Source of the DNA: Asterella californica | Taxonomy: Eukaryota; Streptophyta; Marchantiopsida; Marchantiales; Aytoniaceae | DNA length: 64,000 nt | Assembly: GCA_036924285.1 (NCBI GenBank) | Contig: JAYKYS010000015.1 | Location: forward strand, 6,262,001 to 6,326,000 | Reading direction: 5' to 3' | Shown here: positions 23,616-35,191 of the stretch, piece after piece | How positions within the stretch are numbered: position 1 is the first letter of the stretch | Layout: each line of letters starts with the position of its first letter | Notes under the pieces: generated by a model | Told to the model about the DNA's origin: nothing | The model's database searches: none | The model's input: the letters and a program-made list of their open reading frames with translations, nothing else | Translations under genes and position numbers: made by a program

Positions 23616-26600
23616 TGTGAACACCGCGTTAATGCTTGGTTGGTCAAGATTACCACTTATCGAATTTAAAACAGTTATTTGGGTTTATTTCCACTCTTCA
23701 TATGTACGGGTATAGAGCGGTAAATGACTACTCAAATTGTGAGGAAGCGAATAAGATGCATGCGAAATCAACTTTGGGGAATTTTTATCCGCTTTTTGTT
23801 ATCAAAAAATATGTAAGTGTTATATGAGAATTCTATACGAAGATGTTAAAAAAAATATATATCTATAAATAATAAATAATAAATAATAAAGTAAATGCTT
23901 ACGTGTCTTTTTTGATGAAGTGAGAAGAAGATAAATGCCAAAAAAAAATAGAGACTTCTTTGTCGTTTTTACAATAGAAAATCTTTTCAATTTAAATCCA
24001 AGTGTCTCTAAAAGTATGCTAGGTAACTTGGAGGATACATTCTTGGGTGGGTTGTGAGAGAACAAAGAAATTAACCGTTATATCAAAATAGTTTTGCTGA
24101 TAGAATTCGCTACGAGAACCGAATCGATAAGTAAGGATTTCTATCAAATCTCTACCAAAGCTTAACACTATGTGATTCACTTCATAACTAATATTAGATG
24201 TACACGTAAATTGAGAAATACGAAACATAGTTGGGTAGTTTCTTGGAACCAAAAGTATCTTCTTTCTCATCTAAAGTAAATGGGTAAAAGAAAAAGAGAA
24301 TATTTTTTTCTTTACTTATAGCCACACGTGGATGCAACGTAGCATATCTCACACGTGGAGAAGCATACATTTTTCCGAAGAAGGCAAGCCGTCTGGTATC
24401 ATGTTCTTCGAATTGCATAGTATATTATTTATATTCTCCCTCCAACATGAGTCTTTCGAAAACATTGTCTTAGATTGAAATTAAAAATAGAAGTAGAGAG
24501 TTTAGTTCAAGATTAGTGTGATCTTAAGACTTTTCAATCCACGTCTTTTGGTAAAATGATCACTTGTACAAAACATGTCTATTAAAACATGCAAGTTAAC
24601 ATAAAAGAATCGTTAAACCTTGAAGAGTTAGCCGCTAAACACAGCAAGAGACATATCATTTCAACTAAACTTGTATTTGTTTCATCAACATGTATTTTGT
24701 ATTTCCTTTTTTTCTAGATATAAGTTCACTATTTTCTTAGTGTAGTATGCTGCAGCAGACTATCAAGACATCTTGCACGTGATGTGATGTTGGATTGACT
24801 TCTCCAGCTGAGCTAAAGATGCAATGTCTATAATTTGAAGGTTGTCTTTGTACATGTGATATCTTGCTAGTATATTTCTTATTCAAGTAGTGTTTAATGA
24901 AGTTTATAACATGCTACACCTGGAGAAGTATTTTTTCATTTCGGAGAAGGCAAGCACAATGTTATCATGTTGCTTCGAATTGCAAAGTATATATGATGGT
25001 GATATATATCACCTTCGGTTTCTCTCCAACATGGTTCTAAAACACTCACTTAAATCATGAACTTTAAAATAAAAGTTCGAAACTTATATAGTTTGCATTC
25101 AGCTTGAATGTGTAGTCCTAAAATATTTTTTTTTTTATAAAATGACCACTTGTACAAAATATACGTTTAGACTAGTTTTTTAATTATTTACATCTTGTAT
25201 AATATTGTTAGTAGTAAATATTGCAAGGTCGTTTAATCAAAGAATTAATATAGATATCAACATTTTGTCAACAGAGCTTCCAGAATAATCTAAGTCAGCA
25301 AATTATACAGATTGTATCAAGTGGTTAACAGATAGTCTATCACAGATGAAAATTTATATTTCAATAATATTATTTATTTTCACGAGAGTATCAATATTTA
25401 AACCATTGATTTCATATAATATGGAGTTACAGTTTACTATACATACAAACTAGTATTCTTTTGGATAGATTTTTTGCTATCCATAGCTAACAATCAATTG
25501 TGAATCCCAGGGAAGAATGCTTAGTTTTTTACTTTTAGCGTATTCATCCGGTTAGATACCAAATGTATAGTCGCGTTATTCCATTTGCAAGAGCAGTACC
25601 TTGTTTGAATATCCATGCTTCTTGAAAATGGTTTTAATGTCTCGCAATTCTCTATATTCGATAAGTTAAGATCGAATGGTTTTATTTTGACTCTATCCTT
25701 GTTACGAAGAAAGGAAGGAAGTTTCTCCTAAAAGCTAAAACCTTCAGAACAGGTTACAGTTGTAAAAGCTTACCTTTTCAGAACCTACTTTTATCTTAGA
25801 CACGTGCTTCTAAACAAAAATCGGTCCTTTTTACCTATAGTGATCTATTACGTTTGCATCATTTCAACGAAGCATTCCATCTCGAGGAGGATGGAAATTC
25901 TAACATCCACCAGACGGATAGTACTTATTCTCTTTTGGGTTTGATGCTCGGAAGGGAAAAAAAGAACCAGCCTGCACGAAGTACATTATTCTGCAGTCAA
26001 AGAACAAACAGGGAAACGAGTCTTACGACACTCCATTAGATTGCTCAAACAAGAGACGTCGAGTTCTGAAGCTGTAAACTGTTGAACATCTCATATGAAC
26101 AAATGAACCTTATGCAGACCTTACAACCACGTATACATGACTAAGCGTCGAGAAACGGAGCAATCATCTCTAAATCGACAGATGGATGTGCTCCTGTAAG
26201 TTGGTAATTATGCACACTTTAAGATATCTATGTATCTGTCTATGTACAGTAGCCATCTCACCACAGGAAGTAGGTTCGCAAACGTATTTCTGAACTTTTC
26301 TCACATAAAAAGATACCAAGCGGAACGATAAACTAACCTCGTAACATACTTAGAAGATTCTCTCTAGCAAGAGCTGCTGCAGTACTTCCTTGAAATTTTT
26401 GTCCATGCCACATTAGCGTCTATTCTTTAGTCGTGACACAGTGTAATCTACTTTAACCGAGGCCTTAACTCTAAAAGAGCATTTTGAAGAGCTGTCATGG
26501 AACGAACATCAAACACATTCTTGCTTTGATCAGTGTGCTAACTGTCCATTGGCAGGAATTGCCTTTTCGTTTTACTCTTGTCTTTCAGTCTATCCTTAAT

Positions 26601-27150
26601 TTTGTGTCCGATACTAAACTTTTTGAGGGGATCGCAACTCCATGTGATGCCACAAACACATTTGTGGTCCTAGAGCTTGCTACTGATCGATACTTCCAAC
26701 CACCGAGAGTGCTCTGAAAGGCAGCAGCAAGCAACATCTTCAGCAGTTACTCACACTCCGTAGATCGCAAACATCCCAAGCGCGAATATCACGAAACTTT
26801 ATAAGTAAGGATGGAGAAAGGGTACATAGACAGGGAATTTGGATAGGCTCGGACTTCTTACCATTGTCCAGGGAGTTAGAAACTAACACCCCGTATACCA
26901 TAATGTTCGAGGTCGCGTAATTTCTAGCAATGCTGACAAGAAAAGAGCAAGGTGCCTGGAAATCTATGCCACGAGGACTACGTGCACGTGGAAAAGTTCA
27001 GTGCAAGCTGAGTTAACGTTCAAGTCTCAAAGAGCCATATGCCATTCACCTGAAAATTTAGGTACAGTCATGCTGCGCGGAGCGAGAAGAGGACGATTGC
27101 TCCCGGGCTGCTGCTAGCAAGTACGTACCTGGAGGCAGAGGAGTTGCACA
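23616..27150. other. AT-rich noncoding region
   Basis: No gene was recognised. It contains an (AAT)n tract at about 23866-23891 and a diverged duplicated block (24351-24582 and 24914-25162). ACACGTGG motifs, which resemble abscisic-acid-response elements, occur at about 24324 and 24351. A plus ORF at 26484-26717 has no known motif. Confidence 0.4.
24351..25162. repeat. Diverged direct duplication of about 240 bp
   Basis: Units at 24351-24582 and 24914-25162 share an ordered series of blocks. These are TGGAGAAG, GAAGGCAAGC, TATCATGTT..CTTCGAATTGCA, CTCCAACATG, and AAAATGA.CACTTGTACAAAA at the end. Between blocks the similarity fades. The conserved order suggests duplicated promoter-like DNA or an old repeat family. 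Confidence 0.6.
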
Positions 27151-27894
27151 ATGGTGCCAAAATATCTCTTTGGAACCAGTGACATGATCAAGATGCAGCA
27201 AACAGAGGAGCATTCCCAGGACGATAATGATCACGTGGTTCTCAGGATAGCGTCCTGCCCTGATGGATCACATGGAGAAACAGCAGAAATACGAATTGCT
27301 CTGAGAGATTCCGCGTCTTGTTCTTCTGCTTCTACTACTGTGGGCCGAAGTCGTCAGGCTGAGTATCTGGTCCAGAGTTTGACGGGTTACTACCTGATTT
27401 ATCTGGTGGGGTTGACTTCCATCTTTATCCCTTTCATTACCGGACAAGGAGCTCTTCATATGCTGCCATGGCTTCTCAGTCTCAGTGGATTCCTCTCGTT
27501 GCTGCAGTATGCCTGTTTGCGTAAAGCTCCGGGTTCGATCGCTATTTTCCTTCTTGCTGCCCTTCACTTGGCAACTGGGCTGTGGATGCTGAGGAAGCCT
27601 GCGGTAGGACAAGCAGCAGTTACATATTTGATCGAGGCTTGGTTTTTAGTCCACGGCATGTTGAAATTGTGGATCTCCCTACAGGTTCGCAAGTTGACGG
27701 CTTGGCCAGCTCTGTTTGCCAGTGGACTTTTGTCTATCCTCTTGGCATGCGTTCTTCACGGTCTCCTGCCAGATCTCGGACTTCCCTTGATCGACAGCTA
27801 CGTCAAGGTCGAGCTCTTGTTCACGGGATGCGCAGGCGCTCTTCTGTTCTATTCTATCATAGTCTTTGTCCGTAACCAGAGGCCGTGTGAATGA
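27151..27894 (+). CDS. HdeD/DUF308-like six-helix membrane protein
   Basis: The ORF has 247 codons without an intron, ATG at 27151 and TGA at 27892. Residues 1-72 are polar and acidic. Six hydrophobic segments follow at about 77-98, 103-122, 128-147, 153-174, 185-206 and 215-240, with a basic C-terminus. The repeat of GLWML.KP..G.AA..YLIEAWFLVHG and the second half WPALFASGLLSILLA resembles HdeD (DUF308), a six-helix inner-membrane protein linked to acid resistance in enterobacteria. In a plant the role is unknown. The location (plasma membrane, or envelope if the N-terminus targets) is not evident. Met12 or Met15 could be alternative starts. The membrane topology is solid; the family call is by pattern only. 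Confidence 0.6.
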   Translation: MVPKYLFGTSDMIKMQQTEEHSQDDNDHVVLRIASCPDGSHGETAEIRIALRDSASCSSASTTVGRSRQAEYLVQSLTGYYLIYLVGLTSIFIPFITGQGALHMLPWLLSLSGFLSLLQYACLRKAPGSIAIFLLAALHLATGLWMLRKPAVGQAAVTYLIEAWFLVHGMLKLWISLQVRKLTAWPALFASGLLSILLACVLHGLLPDLGLPLIDSYVKVELLFTGCAGALLFYSIIVFVRNQRPCE

Positions 27895-29587
27895 GCTGAT
27901 ATGCGTTACGATAAGTCACTTCTAGTCGAAAATTCTGTGACTCACTCTTTACTTGGGACAGCTCTTTACTCTTCAGTACAGCCAGGACTCATTACTCTTG
28001 CAATCTCCGAGTAAAGTTCGTTCAAGTTGAGAAGAGTGTGTAGGAGTGTAAATCTGCAGCTTTGTAGAAATCGCAGTGTCATGCAGTACACAGCAGGATC
28101 TCTTCCACACAATAAAAGCTTTAACTGCTCTGTGGAACGTCAGGCACTCTTTTTAAGGACCGAAACCACAACAGGCTACGGAGATCAGGCTCACATGTAT
28201 GACTCCATGGGTTCCTCGCCAGGAATGTTACCAGATGTAACGAGAAGGGAACTGAGTACTTGAGTGAAACGCGGCGCCCTCGGCGCACTCGTGACATTTC
28301 AAAATCAAACCATGTTCGGTCCGGTCCAAAAAGGTTATATATGTTTGAGTTCATTGCCTTCACTGACAAACAGATGACCTTGAATCCTTCATTTCTGCGG
28401 CCATGTTTGCATGGCGGCAGAAATTAGTCTGTCCCCCTGACATGAGCATCGTCAGTCATGATCATATTATACAAGATTTACATGTCCGCCTCTTGCCTCT
28501 GGTTGATTGTTCTACTTGATTATTACCACAGACAGTCTTGAGGAGCTCAATCAGGTCAAACGGGAGGATGAACACGGCGCGACCGAGTTCGGCAACAATA
28601 TTTGCTAAATCAAAATTTGGTTTCATGATCAGGGAAGCGCGCACCGTGAGGATCAGCGAATTGGAAATTTCAATTGGAGGTGTTAATCTGCTTCCAGCTT
28701 CTGCCGACGTCAGTCTCGATGATCAAAAGGTTGGTTCTATCGTATACCACTTTCTGAAACGAAATGAGAGCAGTTGCACGCTCTCATACCACTAGCATAT
28801 CGCACCTGCGCTTGCAACTGTTTCCGTTCATTCATAATACCTCTCTGACATGTCTTCTGTCCTCTCAATGAATTCCTTGTCGTATGATTGTCGTGACCTT
28901 GAAAGTCATTTCCCAGTGCGTATAGTGAGTTTCGTGGGGAAGGAAGGAGCAAGGTCGCAAAAGTGCTCGTTCAGATTGAGTCTAGGATTCTAGGCTAAAC
29001 ACAGATTCTGAACGTCCGAGAAGTGTGACATTAGTAACTCAAGAAGAGGACCACGATGCACGAAACACATGCACGAGTCCTGCTGATCAGAAGCTCTAGG
29101 GCATACAATTTTGAAATTAAAACCATTGGCTGCGACGGACTTCTAAAGTTTGTTTGATATACCAGCTCACTGAACGACATATGAGAGAACGGAAGGAATC
29201 ACAACTCGAGATCGGTCCTATCTTACATGGCCCCGTCTGGGGACTCTGAAGGGGCACTGACTGTGCACTTGGCTAGCACGCACGAACCATGATCTAGCAA
29301 TTTCTGCAACAGAATTTCTGAAGATGTTCTGGTCAGTGATTTACCTTCCATCCAGTTCCTGGATAGACAGAATGATGGGCAAGAAGCCATAATGGCGTGC
29401 AATCATGTATACCCGTTCTCCAAGCTGATAGATGGATATGGGCTGAGAAGGACAAAGCGAGTAATGGATACAATACAGTATTCGTAAAAAGAGGCAGAGT
29501 GCATTTATATAAAGTGCAGAGTTCAGATGTAAAGTACTCACGAGCATCTTTGTAGACGAAAAGGGATGCCAGAATTTTCACTCAGAA
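27895..29587. other. Mostly noncoding, one candidate exon on the minus strand
   Basis: On the minus strand 28511-28700 encodes LTPPIEISNSLILTVRASLI, then FDLANIVAELGRAVFILPFD, and meets a good donor (CTGTG|GTAATA) at about 28528. It may be an unrecognised exon. A near-perfect hairpin (15-bp arms, one mismatch) lies at 28389-28423. Nothing else was recognised. Confidence 0.3.
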
Positions 29588-29946
29588 CTTTCTTCCTCAG
29601 TCCCCGAAATCGACTGTCGATCTTCCTCCGTCCCCGAAGTTAGCAAAAGTCTTCCTCAGTCCTCTTACCGGAAGTCGCCTGTTTTTGGTTCCGGTTATAT
29701 AGTTCGTTACACATCGCAGTTTGCTTAACGAACGCGCGCGGTTGGGGACTGGGGAAGAAGAAAATTTTCTTTCGGCCATGCTTTTAGAAACATGGAAGTC
29801 TACTGTCTACTTAGATATTCACAGTTGAGACTTTTGCCACAGTTGTCACCGGGAAGAAAGCCGGTTGGGGACTGAGAAGACTTTTTCTAACTTCGAGGAC
29901 TGAGGAAGATCGACAGTCGATTTCGAGGACTGAGGAAGAAGAAAGC
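29588..29946. mobile_element. Fold-back (MITE-like) element with 85-bp inverted arms
   Basis: Arm 29588-29671 and arm 29861-29946 are inverted copies of about 85 bp that align along their whole length with about ten differences. Both contain AAATCGACTGTCGATCTTCC. The 190-bp centre holds another partial copy (GGTTGGGGACTGGGGAAGAA). No ORF and no clear target duplication were seen. Confidence 0.75.
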
Positions 29947-30049
29947 TGATTTTTACTACATAAGATTTTCTGGTTTTATCCAAGCCACTGGATCGCGATT
30001 CGCGAACAGTCTGGCCCAGGCAGGACCCAGGAGGTGTCCGTGCAGCCTG

Positions 30050-30118
30050 AGCTGCCAATTTTTGAACCCGAGACCCCTGGACCTTACCTCGAAAAGGAAA
30101 GGGTATAAACCATCCCAC
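30050..30118 (-). repeat. Possible tRNA-derived (SINE-like) segment
   Basis: The minus strand reads GGTTGGTGGGATGGTTTATA and, about 45 bases later, GGGGTCTCGGGTTCAA. This resembles A-box and B-box promoters of RNA polymerase III at tRNA-like spacing. The acceptor stem is not evident. It may be a SINE head or chance. Confidence 0.3.
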
Positions 30119-30654
30119 CAACCTCAGGGGGACAGAACATATACGGTAAAATACCTATCGACTCTGGCGTCAACCCAGGTTCGTACTACGCTACATCGTT
30201 CTCGGCCTGGCAGAGTCGTCCTCCTCGCTTGCCTCTACCATGAAGAATGGTGATGGTTGGCATCGACGAACTGCGGATAATAATGGCTCCACTGAGTGAC
30301 TACAGTGTCACCATCCTATTGCAATGCGATTTGTCGTTGCTGATTTGATTGTTTAGCATCACATGGTCTTTATTACGAAGTCGTGAAATTCCAGACTTTA
30401 TATGACGTACGGAATGTGACAGAGACCTACGGTAGCCTGCGCCGACCCTTTTCACGTTTACTTAATGCACTTCCTGTGCTAAATATTTTCTAGGGTAGTA
30501 GGAGTAAACCCGAGAGTCGAGATCCATGCACGCAATGATGTAATTTACGTCCTTTCTTTAAGTCCCGGCCCCTCAAGATTTACTCCAAGTCCTGTGAACA
30601 GTTTGTCGTTGGATTCTGCCCGGGTTTCTGGCAGGCTCTTACCGAGTGATATCA

Positions 30655-30690
30655 AACTCGGAAGGTTCGGACACTCGAACCTTCCGAGTT
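30655..30690. repeat. Perfect 15-bp hairpin, 6-base loop
   Basis: AACTCGGAAGGTTCG (30655-30669) pairs exactly with CGAACCTTCCGAGTT (30676-30690) around GACACT. No T-run follows, so it is not a typical pol III terminator. Confidence 0.85.
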
Positions 30691-33069
30691 CCAACACCAA
30701 GAACTAAGTGCTTTTTACTGTACATGTGAAATACCGGTAAATGTAAATACTATAATTCTTTGCAGAGCTGATTTGAATCCCGCGGCCCCTGTAAGTAACG
30801 CATGAGTATCTTGTACCTATCAGCTTAAGTACTAGTGCGAACTCAAGCTCGCCAGCCAGGAAAATGGTGACGATTTCTGATCAAGAAACCATCCTTTATG
30901 TGATGCGTTGATAACCTTCAGGAGTTGAGGAATGTTCGAGTAGGTAATTTTGGTCGTTCTCTTCAATGCAACGTAGTATATGGTCAGATGTTCCTCGAGC
31001 TGTCATATACCGGCTCTAGAATGTGGAGAAGTCACGAGTTATCAGGTCCATTGACAGACGCTCGAGAATCTATCCAAGAAAGTTTTTCGGTTCTCATCTG
31101 CTCCTAACTACAAGGTCACGGGCCTTCGAAGGATCCTATACGGCAGTCTACTGTCAGCTACCTTACGACGCTTTCTTGTCTCAGAAACCACCACGATGAG
31201 TGTCTTCTGAACGTTGCATTACTGATATTTCTTTCTCTGGGCACCTTTTCTTCTCACACCATAAATGGTTCACACCTTTCTATCTCATGACTGCTTCTCC
31301 GCCAGTCCAGACACATGCACATTCTCTGGAACCTACTGTCAGTGACGAGAAAGTCCATTTCTTTTTGCCTCTGCTCATGCGTTCAATCGGTATCAGTAGC
31401 GACCCCTCGGGATCCACCCGGTAATTGTTCTCGTAGTCAGAATGATTGCTTATCCCAGCAAGGTGTAAGTACTAGCGGAGGACCTGGTGCTGAATTCAAG
31501 GTCTTGCATATCCGTGTGGCCGAGGTGTTACAGGCTCAAAGGCAACTAAAATACCAAATGGATATCTATCCCGTCAAAGCTAGCTATCTACCAACATACA
31601 AGGGCGACCCAGTCGTCCGTTAAACTTGTCGGGAATTAGAAGAACATGCACGCCATTGAGTGCGAACTTTTGCAGCGATTGGAAAATGCTCGTGGAGAGA
31701 AAGTATGGTGGGTGCCAATTTCAGAAGGCTTCCCCCAGTGGAATAGTATGGATGTACTGGTGACGCTGTACTGATGTACTGATGTACTGGTGCGGAGAAT
31801 TCCGTCCTATTATCGGCGTGGAAGATCTTTGTTGTAGTAAACGAGCAATCGAATTGCAACAGTACACACTTCATTGCCGTCTTGTGACAATTAGTTACCT
31901 TCAACCACATGACTTCGAGAACCACGTGCTTGCAATGCATCATAAACATTACGTGCGCTTCTCACATTCACGACCGAAAGGCACACCAGTAAAACTCGAA
32001 CCTCTTGCGATGAGTTCATGCGTTCTGTCAAAAGTAGCTCGAAAACTGGTGTCAAGATGACCGGTACTGCCAACCCCATCCGCCCGTAGCCGGGGCGACG
32101 TGGGGTCGAGTCTCCTCCTCAATCTGTGAACGGGCAGCAGCAATCGGCTGCAGAAAGCTTCACATCGAAAGAGGCCTAAAGTTTGTGGGGATTAGTGCTT
32201 GTCAAAGTGCTTTTGATTATATTCTTTTGCTGCTGTCCATAGTTATGGTCTCGGTTGAATTTCTTCCGGTTGCCTCTTCAAGTAGCCGCAGTGGTTTCTC
32301 TTTCAACCATAGTTTTTTTTTGCTGTAAATTTGAATTAGAGAAATCTTTTCCTAAAGCAATTCATACTTCGTTATTGAGAAAAAAATCTTCAATCTTTTG
32401 ATGAGATATCTCTTTAACACTCGATTGCATTCAGCTTGTGGTGGAATTGTGATTTTCATATTCTTATTTTTTTTAAAAATCTTTTATCTTTTATTTATCT
32501 ATTTTTTATTATTTTATCTTTTTTAAAATGGAGAGAGGTGTTGCAAGAAGTGGAATTTATTTAAGAAATGAAAAGGCTTGTCCATTCAGAAGATGATTGA
32601 ATACATTCTCATCATCATAACATGCAAGTTTTGATGATGAGATATTTGATTTATATTTAACATGACAAAATATAAAATATTTAGATCGCTCTACTATTTT
32701 TTAGAAAAGCAAAGATTTTGTACATTATTTCTTCTCTAAACCACCAGAAGTTTTGTTCATAAAGCTTTTAAATTTATCTCTATGGATAAACATTCTTTTC
32801 TAACGTTATTTTTCGTACAAGATCATCATGTTTTCATGAATAAATCTAGACTTTCTCAAGTTCTGATGAGATTACAGTTTGCAGCGACACTTGATCGATC
32901 ATGTCATAACATAATAGAACTTGTTTTATGTGCAGAGTAGATTTTCTCAAGATTTTGTTCAAGATTTTTTTCAACACTAATAGAATAGTGGAGAAAGATT
33001 ACCATGGAAGAAACGAATCTAGTTTGGAGATCAGTATCACATGAAATTTCTATGCATTTAATAGAAATT

Positions 33070-33135
33070 CCATGAGCTGAGATGGTTCCAAGCCTCTAAG
33101 CTAAAGATCTGGGGTTCAAATCCTCCAGTTCTTGG
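33070..33135 (+). repeat. tRNA-like segment, probable SINE head or tRNA pseudogene
   Basis: TGAGCTGAGATGGTT (near 33073) resembles an A box, and GGTTCAAATCC (near 33112) is a good B box about 37 bases later. A short A-run follows at about 33148. Acceptor arms do not pair well, so a functional tRNA is unlikely. Confidence 0.4.
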
Positions 33136-33582
33136 TTAGAAGTGGTGTAAAAAAAATGGAGTTGTGTGAATATGGTCCGAGTACGTTGTGGATACTTGTA
33201 AAAAATCGTCCGATGCCATTGCAGAGATAAAATGGACATGGTAAAGACTTTACCCTTTACTCGAGATGCTCACAATCAAATTTAGTTTAGCTCTAACATA
33301 GAAAATTAATTCTTGAAACTGGTCAAGTGATTTGTTTGACAATGGATGTACTAAACTCGTTTTGATGGAATTACTAAGAAATATTTTTAATGATCGATAG
33401 AAACTAATGACAAATGAAAATCTATAAATAAAACTTGTAAACACTTGGTTAATAATTTCCTCACTGGATATCGAATCTCTGCTCTCGTAGCAAGAGAATT
33501 GAGCAAACCAAGCTGCAAAGATATAATCGTCAAACAATCTTCGAGTTGAAACTAGTATCACCTCAAGGGTAGTCAGATACGC

Positions 33583-35145
33583 TGTAAAGTGTTATCGAGA
33601 AAACTTGACAAAACATGTTACAGAAAAATGAATCTTCTTGAGAACTCTTAATCTCACACACTTTCCCAATCGAACATACTTACATCCAGAAAGAATCCGA
33701 TCATTTAAAGCAAAAAGCCAAAGCCGTCAATTCTCATTTCACATGAATCATGTGATTTCACGAAACTTTGATGACCGTCTAGGCAGGGCTTGTGAATCGT
33801 TATCATCCTTATGAGGACTTGTCGGATGTATCAGTACAAGTCATCTTTCTTGTTATGAAACGCTGTCGGAGTGTAATCCGTCTACCTAGGAAAGCGCCGG
33901 GCTTCTGGCTGTGGTTGTTCACTCAAGAGGTTGGCTTTCAGGTCACAATAGGGCTATAAACACTCACACAGATGTGTAAGATCTAGTAATATACCCAGAA
34001 GGCGAAATTCAGGTCTAGCTGGCCGTAATAGGATTCGGCGGTGAACTTTGACACTCACGGAGAGGAAAACTATGAAGGTTTAGACCTCTAAACTTCCTCT
34101 ACATGCAAATGAGGTACTACTGAACTCACAGACGAAATTTCAGCCTGAGATCAAATTCTGACACGGAGATATGAACAGAAAAGTTTTGAGCAAGAAAACT
34201 ACGGCAATTTCTGGTACCTAGCTGGCTATTTCAACCTATAACAGGAGTTTGGCTCGATCAATTTCAAAGTTTCTTACAGGATTTGCAGTCTGCAGGGTGC
34301 TGAACATCCCTGTGAAGTTGGGACTCCTGAATGTACACAGAACTGTAGATCTCCTCCTCTGAAGTCGCTGCTCTAGATTAAGAGCTTTTCAGACCCCCTC
34401 AGCTTCAGCGGCCGCCCTGAATTACTCAGTTGCTCAATCGATATGAAACTTTTTGTGAAATCGTAGCCCTGCTGGCGGAGAACACAACCTCGAAATTTTG
34501 AAGCAATTTCCTCAAATCTGCTGCGAGTGACACTGAAAACCCTAAATCCAACCAAAATGATTCAATTCTAGCACAATCCGAACTTCAATTGCTCATAACT
34601 CCGTCTTTATTGACTCAAATCGATCGAAATTTTCACTGGAAGTGCTTGGCATGACGAGACCTCTCTCCCTCTGCTCTCAGATTTCGAAGATCCCCTACCA
34701 AATGCTCGAACTCCACTCTAGAGCTCTGTTTCTAAATTTAGAGTTTAACAAAAGACAAAAACAGACCAATGGGAGTTCATAGCTCCACTTGGTTGTCCTT
34801 TAGTACCCTAAACCACGTGGCAACTTAGTTTTACTCATAGGCTACCACGTCAAGCTCCCTAGAGTGCCAACGTAAAACTTAAACTACCTAAAACGACACG
34901 CAACCCCGAAAAATAACTTAAATCAGCTAGAAAGCGTGCATGGGCGACACGCAAATACAACCCATGAGCTTAAGCCCTATCAACATGGTAATCAACTTAC
35001 TAAGACTCAAAATAGTGTTAACACCGTATGCAAAGGTGTCAAACATATACATAAACGACTAGAAGTAATATAAGCTAACTTCTAGAACTACTAAACTCAA
35101 GCGTCGGAGTAGAAATATAACATGTAGCCGCCAAGTAGCGCGACA
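33583..35145 (-). repeat. Gypsy 3' LTR (minus copy)
   Basis: This LTR is about 1563 bp. Its first 450 bp match 38940-39396, and most of its length aligns with the plus-copy LTR at 55955-57372. The terminal 300 bp differ from the plus copy except at the very end (GTTTTCTCGATAACACTTTACA versus GTTTTCTTGAGAGTGTTACA). Confidence 0.85.
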
Positions 35146-35191
35146 TCCACCCCCTCTGAACCTGCACATCCTCCGGTATGTGCCATCCAGA

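Larger units (their letters stand above)
29947..33069. other. No recognised protein gene
   Basis: ORFs on both strands (for example 31200-31424, 31620-31949 and 31782-32060) have no known motifs. The stretch holds a tRNA-like segment (30050-30118), a perfect hairpin (30655-30690), a short TGATGTACTGG repeat near 31750-31790 and a 55-bp block at 32110-32170 that recurs at 53350-53410. From 32250 it is AT-rich. Confidence 0.35.
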
